DNA from: Rhizobium sp. NXC24
Lineage (GTDB): Bacteria; Pseudomonadota; Alphaproteobacteria; Rhizobiales; Rhizobiaceae
Reading direction: 5' to 3'
Assembly: GCF_002944315.1 (NCBI RefSeq)
Contig: NZ_CP024314.1
Coordinates: 1,364,001-1,428,000 of the forward strand
Length of the DNA stretch: 64,000 nucleotides
Positions 39,519 through 48,248 of the stretch are shown here, piece after piece. Positions within the stretch are counted from its first letter, which is position 1. The number at the start of each line of letters is the position of its first letter. The notes below the pieces were generated by a model, which was given only the letters and a program-made list of their open reading frames with translations, was not told the DNA's origin and ran no database searches. The translations under genes were made by a program, and so were the position numbers.

Positions 39519-40588
39519 CGATGCATTTTCAAGTAATCGGTATCCGGCAGAGTTTCGATTTGCGTGGCCAGAGCAGCTTCAAGCGCTCGGCGTTTTTCCG
39601 CGGCAGTCATATCGGCAAAATCGCTGGCAAGGTCGATGGAATGTCCATTTTGAACGAGACTTTCAACCACGAACATCGGCCGCCTTTTGTTCTCCTGAAC
39701 CAGCCGGCCGATATATTCGCCGATGATGCCAATGCAAATCAGCTGGATCGCGCTAAAAGCTGCGATCGCAGCCATGATGCTTGACCAGCCAACGATAGTC
39801 TCGCTCTCGATCCAACGCACCAGCGTATAGATCAACAGAGCAATAGCGGTGGCCGCCGTAACCATGCCGAGCCATGTACTGATGCGCAGCGGCACGGTGG
39901 AAAAACTGGTAATGGCGTCGATGGCGAAATTGACCATCTTGCGCAGGGGGTATTTTGTGACGCCAGCGAACCTGGCGTCGCGCTCATAAGGCAGCGCTAC
40001 CTGCCGCCCGCCGATCCAGCTCACCATGCCACGAATAAAGCGATCCCGCTCGGGCATCGACAGCAAGATATCGACGATCCGGCGGCGCATCAGGCGGAAA
40101 TCTCCCACGTCGCGGGGGATAGCCACAGAGGCAAGCCGCGACAAAAGGCGGTAAAAGAGCGAAGCGGAGGCGAGCTTGAACCAGCTTTCGCCCTTTCGTC
40201 GCGCGCGCTGCCCATAGACGACATCTGCGCCGCGATCCATGATCGTCATCATCATCATCATTAGCTCCGGCGGATCCTGCAAATCGGCGTCGATCAGAAG
40301 CACACGCTGGCCGCGCGATGCGGCAAGACCGGCTGTCGCGGCAAGCTGATGACCATGATTGCGCATCAATCGGACGCCGAGCACCTGTGTGACTTCCCCG
40401 GCAAGCGAGGCAATGACGTCCCAAGTCCCGTCCGTTGACCCGTCGTCCACCAGAATTATCTCAAAGGCATCGCCGGCTATGTGACGCGCTGTCGCTGCCG
40501 CTCGCCGACAAAATTCCCGCAGCCCCTCTTCCTCATTATGGCAAGGCGCGACGATGGAAAGAAGGAACTCTCGCGATATATCGTTCAT
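39515..40588 (-). CDS. Polyprenyl-phosphate glycosyltransferase (GtrB-like GT2)
   Basis: A 357-residue GT2 with two C-terminal membrane helices; start 40588 (MNDISREFLL), with another ATG four codons upstream. Landmarks: SIVAPCHNEEEGLREF, LVDDGSTDGTW, the catalytic LLIDADLQDPPEL, and DFRLMRRRIVD. Membrane segments lie at ~235-260 and ~272-295 (IQLICIGIIGEYIGRL). Such enzymes load glucose or another sugar onto undecaprenyl phosphate. Odd: a run of five Met (ELMMMMMTIM) next to the active site, from an ATG triplet repeat. Coupled to the membrane protein downstream. Confidence 0.88.
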   Translation of the reverse strand: MNDISREFLLSIVAPCHNEEEGLREFCRRAAATARHIAGDAFEIILVDDGSTDGTWDVIASLAGEVTQVLGVRLMRNHGHQLAATAGLAASRGQRVLLIDADLQDPPELMMMMMTIMDRGADVVYGQRARRKGESWFKLASASLFYRLLSRLASVAIPRDVGDFRLMRRRIVDILLSMPERDRFIRGMVSWIGGRQVALPYERDARFAGVTKYPLRKMVNFAIDAITSFSTVPLRISTWLGMVTAATAIALLIYTLVRWIESETIVGWSSIMAAIAAFSAIQLICIGIIGEYIGRLVQENKRRPMFVVESLVQNGHSIDLASDFADMTAAEKRRALEAALATQIETLPDTDYLKMHR

Positions 40589-40722
40589 AGTCACCAACAC
40601 GGGATTGAAGCGGCGACATTAAGTGCAAAAAGTCAAACAAGATTTAAGGATACGAAAGACCGGACAGAATCGGCTTAACGGACTTGAATATAGACAGTGT
40701 TGAGAAGCCGAAGGTGTGCGGA

Positions 40723-41868
40723 TTAGATGCAGCGGGTGCCACCCCAAGCGCGCCAGAATACTTCGACGTGTCGCTTCAGTTCGTAACACAATGCGCAGAC
40801 CGCAAGCGTAGCGACGGCGATTGGAACAAAGGATGAGGTAGACATCAGCCCCATCTGGTGCAATCCGTAAGCAAGAAGCAACATGACCGTCTGATGGAGC
40901 ACATAGTAAGTGAGCACTGCCCTGTTCAGATAACTTACGACGGCATTTTCCGAATTCCAGCAAATTTTTGCATACCCGAGAATGGCAACGATAGTACACC
41001 ATTGAAAGGTGCCCCCGAATGCTCGTCCTGACAGAGCGCGCCACATCTCGGGCTCTCCGGCTGGCAAGGCAGGAAAGAGCAATGCCAAAACCATCGCGCA
41101 CGCCAAAGCCAGAATGAGAGCCGGTTTTCGCATGCTGACCACTGCATCCCAATATTCATCACGTGTCGCCATGACGACACCGAAAAGGAACGATGCGAAG
41201 TAAACGGCATGGCTATACCAGTCATCCAAGATATTGAGCGTCGGGGGAAAAGCCGGCCGTAGAACGAGCCTTATCAGCACGAACAACACTGTGGGCACGA
41301 TTAGTATCCATTTTCCCCGCAAAAGAGCCGCCAGCCGCCTGCTCATGCTAGGCAACAACTCTGGCCACACTGATGCGGTGAATGTCAGGATCGCGGTATA
41401 GATCCAGAGATAGGCGAGATACCATAGGTGCTGCATTCCGCCGAGAAGGAGAGTGAGTTCGCCGTCCGGCAGACGAACCGGTGTCAAGGTCACGTAGTGA
41501 CAGAAGACGTCAAGCAAGCTGATATCGACTCCCCCGGCAGCATTTAGCCACACATAGATCTGTGGAGGTATGAGAAACAGGAGACCGACAAGAAGCGGCG
41601 TCAGTAATTGCCTTGTTCGCGCGCTCCTCAACGCACCAGGAGGATGCCTCGTCAACAAAATGCCGGTCACTGCTCCCGAAATCAGGAAGAGCAGGGACAT
41701 TCTCCAGGGATGCGTCCACAGATGGATTAAGTCAAAGACCGAGGAGCTGTCCGGCGCCTTCAGTATAAAGTTTCTCGAATTATACATCAGGCTGACGTGA
41801 TAGATGATCAGCAGCATGAACGCTGCGACCCTGACAAAATCCAGATCGTGCCGACGTGACATTCCATC
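40723..41868 (-). CDS. Acyltransferase-3 family membrane protein
   Basis: About 381 residues with some ten membrane segments. The start is uncertain (41892, 41868 or 41859). The opening RRHDLDFVRVAAFMLLIIYH has the family's conserved Arg and His residues, followed by HPWRMSLLFLISGAVTG, as in the OpgC-like branch. Such proteins O-acylate sugars of surface or periplasmic glycans (acetyl or succinyl groups). It is 134 bp upstream of the GtrB-like gene on the same strand, so it may act on the same glycan. Confidence 0.82.
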   Translation of the reverse strand, partial: DGMSRRHDLDFVRVAAFMLLIIYHVSLMYNSRNFILKAPDSSSVFDLIHLWTHPWRMSLLFLISGAVTGILLTRHPPGALRSARTRQLLTPLLVGLLFLIPPQIYVWLNAAGGVDISLLDVFCHYVTLTPVRLPDGELTLLLGGMQHLWYLAYLWIYTAILTFTASVWPELLPSMSRRLAALLRGKWILIVPTVLFVLIRLVLRPAFPPTLNILDDWYSHAVYFASFLFGVVMATRDEYWDAVVSMRKPALILALACAMVLALLFPALPAGEPEMWRALSGRAFGGTFQWCTIVAILGYAKICWNSENAVVSYLNRAVLTYYVLHQTVMLLLAYGLHQMGLMSTSSFVPIAVATLAVCALCYELKRHVEVFWRAWGGTRCI

Positions 41869-42186
41869 CATGATTTCGTTTGTAGGGCACATCCATTAAT
41901 ATATGGTTCAGAAAATGAATTGAAATCTTAAGATGCATGCGGTGCTCCTCTTTACCGACCCCAGAAATCGCCAACGCTTGTTCAGCCCTATCCAAGACGG
42001 TTGGTAACCAGACCGTGTTCCATTTCCAATTTGCGAGAGCCCTTGCGTCCGAGCCGTTCGGCGGAAAACAGCTATAGACCTAGTCTGGTAGGATGTCGTT
42101 TCCCCGACGGCTGGTGGCATCTGCGACATGGACTGGGCTTACTCATCTTTCGCGCCGATCATGTGCCGTTACTGGATTTAGTTAGG
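41869..42186. other. Gene-free stretch
   Basis: A 318-bp gap between the acyltransferase gene and a small unknown gene. No gene supported; frames here are short and without good starts. Likely holds the acyltransferase promoter. Confidence 0.35.
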
Positions 42187-42429
42187 TCAATTATCCTCTG
42201 GCCAATCGAAATTTTCCGCGTCAACCCAATCGGCGGTAGCAGGTCTCTTCTCAGGGGTACCAAGAAAATCCTCTAATACCGCTCCCGCAATATCCCAAGG
42301 AACATAACTCTTTCTAAGAACGGAAGCTCCATTATTCAAAATATCAAACACTTCTTCGCTCATCGCAATAGATCTGGAAGTTATTGAGAAGTTTCGTGCG
42401 AAATCATCTGCATTGTAACGATATGGCAT
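42187..42429 (-). CDS. Small acidic protein of unknown function
   Basis: An 80-residue protein from 42429 (MPYRYNADDFARNFSITSRS), preceded by AAGGAGAGGG about 9-11 bases upstream; in-frame ATGs at 42450 and 42477 lack such a site. The C-terminus is acidic and aromatic (ADWVDAENFDWPEDN). No signal peptide, membrane helix or known motif. It stands alone between the acyltransferase and the recombinase element. Unrecognised. Confidence 0.5.
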   Translation of the reverse strand: MPYRYNADDFARNFSITSRSIAMSEEVFDILNNGASVLRKSYVPWDIAGAVLEDFLGTPEKRPATADWVDAENFDWPEDN

Positions 42430-42714
42430 CGAAATACCCTCTCCTTTCATATAGTATAAGAGAGTATTGATCTCCACTTTCAGCTAGAAATTGGATTGAG
42501 CCACCCACATCTTCTTCCCATCGTGCTAGGCGCTGCTTCGGATCATGCGTGGGCTGGACACTTTGCGGTGAATCCGTTTCCGATGGGAACAGGGGTCAAG
42601 GTCTGGCTTTCGACGGGGCATACGGCAAAGGAGGTCACGTATTCAATAGGAGCCCCGACTGCGAGACGATGGGACGGCTGTTTGTAGCCATTCCATCGGA
42701 CAGAGGAGCTCGTC

Positions 42715-43580
42715 ATGACCCCACTTCGCCAGCGCATGAGCGAGGACATGCAGGTGCGCAATTTTTCGCTCAATACCCAGCTGTCGTATCTACGGCAGGT
42801 GTCGCTGTTCGCACGATACTTCGGCAAGTCGCCGCACTTGCTCGGCCGCGAGGATATTCGGACCTATCAGGTCTATCTGGCCAACGCGCCGACCTCAATC
42901 CATATCGCCGTTTCGGCGTTGTGCTTTTTCTTCAACGTCACGCTCGAGAGGGATTGGGTGCCTGCAGAAGTATTGCCGCTTCCCAAGAAGCCGCAGAAGC
43001 TGCCGGTCATCCTCAGTCCGAATGAAGTACGGCACTTTCTCTGCTGCGTGGCCGATCTCAAACACCACGCCATCCTGACGACGTGCTATACCGCCGGTCT
43101 GCGCATTTCGGAGGCGGTGCAGCTGAAGCCCACCGACATCGACAGCCAGAGAATGATCGTCCGTGTCGAGCAGGGTAAGGGCCAGAAGGACCGCTATGTG
43201 ATGCTGTCGCCCAAGCTCCTGGAGATCCTGCGCGACCATTGGAGGATGCGGCGGCCAGAGCGTGGCTCTTCCCTGGCGATCGCACCGGCCAGCCGATCAG
43301 CAGGGATGCAGTTGGGCAAGCCTGCGCAAAAGCGCACGATCTTTCCGGCTTGTCCAAACCGGTGACACCGCACAGCTTGCGGCACGCCTTCGCCGTCCAT
43401 CTCCTGGAGGCCGGCACCGACGTGCGCACCATTCAGTTGCTGCTCGGTCACCGCAGCCTCGCGACCACCGCCCATTATCTACGGATCGCCACCAACAAGG
43501 TCTGCGCTACGGCGAGCCCGTTCGAGCTATTGCCGCGTCCGGCGCCGTCCCCGCCGCCCGCCAAGCCGGAGTATTTCTGA
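42715..43580 (+). pseudogene. Tyrosine recombinase (XerC/D-like), frameshifted
   Basis: A phage-integrase family protein. Frame one: MTPLRQRMSEDMQVRNFSLN, then CYTAGLRISEAVQLKPTDID with the catalytic Arg and [11 protein letters not shown]. After a one-base loss in a C run near 43254 it resumes as [14 protein letters not shown], then [19 protein letters not shown] and [15 protein letters not shown] with the nucleophilic Tyr. All catalytic residues are present if the frameshift is ignored. GAGGAG lies 7 bases before the ATG. It precedes an IS91 transposase, a pairing seen in related elements. Confidence 0.87.
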
Positions 43581-43587
43581 TCTCCCG

Positions 43588-44270
43588 ATGGCCCGTTCGG
43601 GGCCGGAAGTGGCGGATATCTTCCGTCGCTACGGCGAGGCCTATCGTGCCCAGCACATATCGTTGTCCACTGCGCAGCGCCGCGTCATGACGGCGATCGA
43701 GTTGTGCCGCACCGCTGCCCTCGGCGGGCACGTCGAAGCGTGCGATCAACGCGGCCACCGGCGCATCGCCTTCAACAGCTGCCGTGACACGCATTGTCCC
43801 CGCTGCCAATCGCTAACCCGGGCGCAATGGCTGGAGGATCGTCGCGCCGAGTTGATCGACACACAGTACTTTCACGTCGTCTTCACGTTGCCGGAGGCCA
43901 TTGCTGCCATCGCCTACTAGAACAAGGCGCTCGTCTACGGTCTGCTGTTCCGCGCCACCGCCGAGACGCTGCGCACCATCGCCGCCGACCCCAAGCATCT
44001 CGGCGCCGAGATCGGCTTCTTCGCCGTCCTGCACACCTGCGGGCAAAATCTGCTGCACCATCCCCACCTGCACTGTGTCGTGCCGGGGGGCGGGTTCTCG
44101 CCGGACGGCGCGCGATGGATTGCCTGCAAGCCTGGGTTTTTCCTGCCGGTCCGCGTGCTCTCACGCCTGTTCCGGCGATTGTTCCTGCAGCTCCTGGAGA
44201 AGGCCTTCGACGCGGGCAAGCTGCAGTTCTTCACCGCCTTGCAGCACCTCAACGAGTGCAAAGCCTTGTC
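43588..44270 (+). pseudogene. IS91-family transposase with amber stop, 3' truncated
   Basis: A HUH transposase. N-terminal zinc-binding part HIAFNSC-like (RRIAFNSCRDTHCPRCQSLT), then HVVFTLPEAIAAIAY and a TAG at 43918-43920 where relatives have Gln before NKALVYGLLF. The frame then continues with the HUH motif HPHLHCVVPGGG and GKLQFFTALQHL, and is cut at about 44270. The region with the catalytic Tyr is missing. Inactive on three counts. Confidence 0.85.
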
Positions 44271-45008
44271 GGTTACGGGAGGTTCGTCGGCGCGGAGGCG
44301 ACGGTTGTGCTTGGGCGTCTCTATGACGTGGTGCGTCTCTACGGCAACCTGTTCCAACCTTCGTTCAAGTTGCGGGAGAAGAGACGGATCGGGGCTCGTG
44401 TCATCAAACGCTACCATCTGCCCATGCCGCCTGTTGCGCGGGTGCTGGCCCATTCCGGTGTGGCCGAGGCCGACAAGGAGCGGCTGCAGGCAATGTTGGA
44501 AAGGGAAGATCCGGTGATGCTGTTTGCCGGAATTCGTGCCGCCCAGGAGGAGCTCGGAAGGCGGGTCGATCGCCGAGGCCTAAACGCCAGATCCGAAGAA
44601 CCGGTCGCCGTCGATCTGCATCGATTTACCGTGAGCCTGAAGACAGCTTGGCAGGTTGGGGAGAAACGGCCGACACATCGGAGGCCATATCGTCGGACCA
44701 AGCCTTACCCGAAAAGGCAGAGCATGCTGGAGCCGTTCGAGCCCAAGATTCGAGCGTGGCTTGAGGCGGATCCGGCGGTCTCTGCAGCCTCGGTCCTAGA
44801 GCGTCTAATGAGCGCCGATCCGTCGCGCTTCACGAAGAAAAGCCTGCGGACGGTGCAAATGGCGGTCAAGGCTTGGCGTATCGAAACAGCCGGGCAGATT
44901 ATTCTCGATGGAGACTGGATGAAGCGCGCGCCGTTATCTTCTCCCGCCGCGGCAGGAGAAGATAACGGCCATCTCAGCGCACAAAACTGCGGTAACATTC
45001 GTGGGTGA
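44271..45008 (+). pseudogene. C-terminal fragment of a DDE transposase (ISNCY/integrase type)
   Basis: An open frame joined directly to the IS91 fragment but in another frame: LVGYGRFVGAEATVVLGRLY, LYGNLFQPSFKLREKRRIGA, and RVLAHSGVAEADKERLQ. This matches the region after the catalytic core of ISNCY-type integrase-like transposases. The catalytic residues are absent. The frame runs through a long hairpin near its end. Confidence 0.6.
44930..44969. repeat. Long perfect hairpin
   Basis: A 15-bp perfect inverted repeat (GCCGTTATCTTCTCC and GGAGAAGATAACGGC) around a 10-base loop. No T run follows on the plus strand, so it is not a typical intrinsic terminator. It could be a terminator read from either side or a recombination or element-end structure at the 3' border of the composite. 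Confidence 0.7.
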
Positions 45009-45461
45009 GGCAATAGGAGGGGTCAATTCCTCGATTCGCTTGACACGGTCCCCGCGAAGGTGCGTGCCGTCGCACCTGCCAGCCCCTCCTGGTAGGCTAC
45101 AGCGGTCATCGTCACCCTTATCGAATCCGGAATCCGCGCCGCTTTCGCGCCCCTGCACGACCGCAACTGCCACGTTAATGCCGCCACACGATCCTCTTCC
45201 CTTGGAAGGTGCCATTCAATCCCCATAGAATCCCGGTCGCGCCCGCAGCTTAGCCCAACACATTTTTTAGCGCACCGTCGCTGTCGGGCTCGGCGCGCTC
45301 CTCAACGTTGATACCCGCGACGCCACGCTAAAAACGCTCTGCATTAGCGTCAGCCATAACAGCGCCAAAACGGCATCATCAATTTTGTCCTCATCAACCT
45401 CCATGAACCGACATTACCACGCGCGCCGCCCAAAATCCGCGGTCCTGCTCGGATGGATACG
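45009..45461. other. Stretch without a recognisable gene
   Basis: About 450 bp of probable IS debris between the ISNCY-like fragment and an IS66 stub. No gene could be supported on either strand. Confidence 0.35.
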
Positions 45462-45590
45462 TTACTTCTTGAAGTTCCAGGGCATCAAAGCGTCGAGGTC
45501 GGTCGCTGGCCAACCTGCGGCGATGCGCTCGCCCGTCTGCGTCAGCAGCGCCAGTGGATCGACTTCGATCATCTTGGCGGATGACGGCTA
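45462..45590 (-). pseudogene. IS66 tnpC 3' stub
   Basis: The last ~40 codons of an IS66 transposase on the minus strand: EVDPLALLTQTGERIAAGWP then DLDALMPWNFKK and a stop at 45462. It resembles the stub at 22191-22295 (both end WPA-D-x-LMPWNF), so both probably derive from one IS66 subgroup. Confidence 0.72.
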
Positions 45591-45612
45591 TGAGCACTCT
45601 GCTGGGGCACCC

Positions 45613-46554
45613 CTACGAGATGGCTATAGCCACCTGCTCAATAGCGTAGCGAAGCCCGTCACTTAATTGGCGCTCCTTTTGCCAAAAAACGACGTAGTGG
45701 TAGATCGCTCCTGGCTCAAAGGGCCGAAATTCTACGCCGAGGCCAGAGTATTCCTTCGCGATAATCTCGTTCGTGACAGACACACCGATTCCCGCCATGA
45801 CGAAGCCGGCGTCATGACCGTTGGCATCATATTCGACGACAATTTGTGGCGTGGCCCCCAGATATCGAACTGCATTGACGCTCATTTGGTGTGAAGCAAA
45901 CTGTGGATCGATGTCGATAATGGCCTCGCCGACAAGGTCTTCGGCGGTGACAACCTGCTGCGATGCAAATCGGTGATGTGCCGGAAACAGACAGACATTC
46001 GTGGCCGCGCCAATAGGCATCCAATCAAAGATGCGTCCGTCGAGAGGCAAGCGCGAAATGCCAATATCCGCGCGGCCGTTTAACACATGGTCTGCGATCT
46101 GCTGATAAGTGCCCGTTTTAACCTGAACCGTATAGGAGCGGCTTTTGTCGCGGATCTTTTTGACAACTTTCGGCAGCGTTCCGAACGAGAATGCGCTTGG
46201 AGCCGCAATCCCGATCACCCGTATATCATTGCTCTTAAGAAACTCGATTGCTGGCCCTATTCGGTCGAGACCAGCAAACGCGGCATCGATCGTGCGCAAA
46301 AACTCCCATGCCTTATCGGTCGGGATCAACCTGTTGTTTTCCCGGCGGAAGAGTGCAAATCCAATCGTCTCCTCCAGTTGCTTGACGTTCTGACTGACCG
46401 CCGGCTGCGTTATCCGCAACGCCTGCGCCGCGAGCCGTTCCGAGCCCGCACGCATGACCTCGCGCAGGATTTGCAGCTGCCGGATCCGAACTCCTGAACC
46501 ATCGATATCCACAATGAGGTCCCTCGACTGTGATGTCGCGCAAGCCCAGTTCAT
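45613..46554 (-). CDS. LysR-type regulator (OccR/NocR-like)
   Basis: A 313-residue LysR protein. The HTH (QILREVMRAGSERLAAQALR then ITQPAVSQNVKQLEETIGFA) begins near residue 25; the true start may lie a few codons after 46554. The effector-binding domain follows (~100-300). The gene diverges from an amino-acid/opine-type ABC importer 206 bp away, the arrangement of occR and nocR, and a T-N11-A palindrome lies in between. Its likely role is to activate the importer operon when the transported compound is present. The inducer is unknown. Confidence 0.88.
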   Translation of the reverse strand: MNWACATSQSRDLIVDIDGSGVRIRQLQILREVMRAGSERLAAQALRITQPAVSQNVKQLEETIGFALFRRENNRLIPTDKAWEFLRTIDAAFAGLDRIGPAIEFLKSNDIRVIGIAAPSAFSFGTLPKVVKKIRDKSRSYTVQVKTGTYQQIADHVLNGRADIGISRLPLDGRIFDWMPIGAATNVCLFPAHHRFASQQVVTAEDLVGEAIIDIDPQFASHQMSVNAVRYLGATPQIVVEYDANGHDAGFVMAGIGVSVTNEIIAKEYSGLGVEFRPFEPGAIYHYVVFWQKERQLSDGLRYAIEQVAIAIS

Positions 46555-46632
46555 AAGCGGCGCTTATCGAAATTTCTTTCATCTTATAAATTGACCGCGA
46601 AAAAGCAAAGTATATTTTTGACTATATGGCAC

Positions 46633-46649
46633 ATTAACTAAGAGTTAAT
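46633..46649. promoter_or_regulatory. Putative LysR operator
   Basis: ATTAACTAAGAGTTAAT, a perfect 7-bp inverted repeat with a 3-bp spacer, containing TAACTAAGAGTTA, an exact T-N11-A LysR box. It lies 79 bp upstream of the divergent regulator start and about 112 bp before the importer start, in an A/T-rich region. This matches where LysR proteins bind. Confidence 0.6.
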
Positions 46650-46760
46650 TAGATATAAAACCTCGCCAACTGGTTAGTGTTGCGACTTTCTCGAACAATA
46701 TTTGAATTAAGTGCGACATTATAGAGTGACATACCCGACAGATGTAGAGGAGGTGCTGAT

Positions 46761-47426
46761 TTGTACATTTTCTTAGATCAGTTCATCTATGGGATGACGA
46801 ATACGATTGTTGTCTTTTTCCTGAGGTGCGCTTTGGGAACTTCATTAGGCTTGCTTATCGCGATTTTCGGGATCTCACGCCGAAAAGCCATCTCAGCCTG
46901 CTTGCGGACCTATACGGGGATCATCCGGGGCGTTCCCGAACTCCTGATCATCCTGCTAATGTATTTCGGGGGAACAGCCTTCTTGAGCATGATTGTCGGC
47001 CGCTACATCGAAATCAATGCGTTCGCAGCCGGGATCACGGCATTGACCATCGTGTTCGGCGCCTATGCTGCCGAGATATTTCGCGGTGCGATCAATGCAA
47101 TTGCACCAGGCCAAAGAGAAGCCGCTTTGGCGCTCGGGCTGCCGCGGTGGCAGATCTGGTTTCTGATCATCATTCCCCAAATGATCCCGGTCGCTCTACC
47201 CGCCTTCTGCAATCTTTGCATCTCTTTGATCAAGGATACATCCTTGATCTCTGTTGTGGGTCTGACAGACGTCATGCGGGTCGCCTACGTGGGCGCGGGT
47301 TCCATGCGCGCGCCCCTTCCCTTCTATCTCGCCGCATCGGCGATCTATCTCATGCTCACCAGCCTTTCCCTACTGTCGTTCAAGCTCATCGAGCGTCGCT
47401 ACTCAATCCCGTTTGGGAAAGGTTGA
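46761..47426 (+). CDS. Amino-acid/opine ABC transporter permease
   Basis: A 221-residue inner-membrane permease of the HisQM family. The start is TTG at 46761, supported by AGAGGAGG seven bases upstream. The coupling loop EAALALGLPRWQIWFLIIIP is the EAA motif that contacts the ATPase, and about five membrane helices are present. It resembles the OccQ/OccM proteins that take up opines. The next permease gene starts 4 bp after its stop. No ATPase gene is in this operon. Confidence 0.88.
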   Translation: MYIFLDQFIYGMTNTIVVFFLRCALGTSLGLLIAIFGISRRKAISACLRTYTGIIRGVPELLIILLMYFGGTAFLSMIVGRYIEINAFAAGITALTIVFGAYAAEIFRGAINAIAPGQREAALALGLPRWQIWFLIIIPQMIPVALPAFCNLCISLIKDTSLISVVGLTDVMRVAYVGAGSMRAPLPFYLAASAIYLMLTSLSLLSFKLIERRYSIPFGKG

Positions 47427-47430
47427 ACCA

Positions 47431-48183
47431 ATGAATACCGCTGTTGTGCTGGATGCACTATTCACCCTTCCTCGCGGCCTGGTTCTGACTTTGACGCTGA
47501 CATTCGCATCGCTCGCGGCCGGTTTTGTGATCTCGATTCCTCTGGCAATCCTGCGTGCATCGACCAGTCCTTGGGCGTCCGCATCGGTGCTAGCGTATAC
47601 CTATGCCTTTCGCGGCACACCGCTGCTGGTGCAGCTTTTCCTGATCTACTACGGCATCGGCCAGCTTTCTTTCGTTCGCCAGAGCTTTCTCTGGGAAGTG
47701 ATGCGCGAACCGTTCTGGTGCGCATTCATCGCCTTCACGCTGAATAGCACCGCTCACACCACCGAGGTCCTTCGCGGTGGGATTCAGGCGGTCCCACAAG
47801 GGCAGATCGAAGCCGCTCAGTCTCTTGGTCTATCGCGCCTCCGCACGATGTACTTGATCACATTTCCTCTGGCCATCCGTATCGCGCTTCCCGCTTACGT
47901 GAACGAGGTCATTGGAATGCTGAAGGCAAGTTCGCTCGCAAGCACAATAACCTTGCTGGAGATAACCGGCCTGGCACGTCAACTGGTGTCTGAGACATTC
48001 GCGCCGTACGAGGTCTTCGTTGTCGCAGGCGCTCACTACCTGCTGCTCACCCTCATGATTACTCAAGCTTTTCGGGTTCTTGAGGCGCATTGGGCGCGCC
48101 CAAACAAACCGCCGAGCGTTGCGGTCGCGAGCAGTCCAAAAGGGGGCAGGCCAAAGCCATTCCTGACCACCGCGGCGTCTTAA
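47431..48183 (+). CDS. Amino-acid/opine ABC transporter permease (second)
   Basis: A 250-residue HisQM-type permease from ATG 47431 (MNTAVVLDAL), preceded by GAAAGG. EAA loop: EAAQSLGLSRLRTMYLITFP. A proline-rich, basic cytosolic tail follows the last helix. It forms a heterodimer with the preceding permease for import of a polar amino acid or opine. It is 65 bp upstream of the binding-protein gene. Confidence 0.88.
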   Translation: MNTAVVLDALFTLPRGLVLTLTLTFASLAAGFVISIPLAILRASTSPWASASVLAYTYAFRGTPLLVQLFLIYYGIGQLSFVRQSFLWEVMREPFWCAFIAFTLNSTAHTTEVLRGGIQAVPQGQIEAAQSLGLSRLRTMYLITFPLAIRIALPAYVNEVIGMLKASSLASTITLLEITGLARQLVSETFAPYEVFVVAGAHYLLLTLMITQAFRVLEAHWARPNKPPSVAVASSPKGGRPKPFLTTAAS

Positions 48184-48248
48184 GCTGTTCCGAGGTCGGG
48201 CCTATCAGCGATGAAACAGTGAAACTCAATGAAGGAAGGACGTCTCTC

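Noticed and set aside
42496..42687. A 63-codon plus-strand frame before the tyrosine recombinase
   Set aside because: No ribosome site, no relatives recognised, and it probably lies in the left end of the mobile element.
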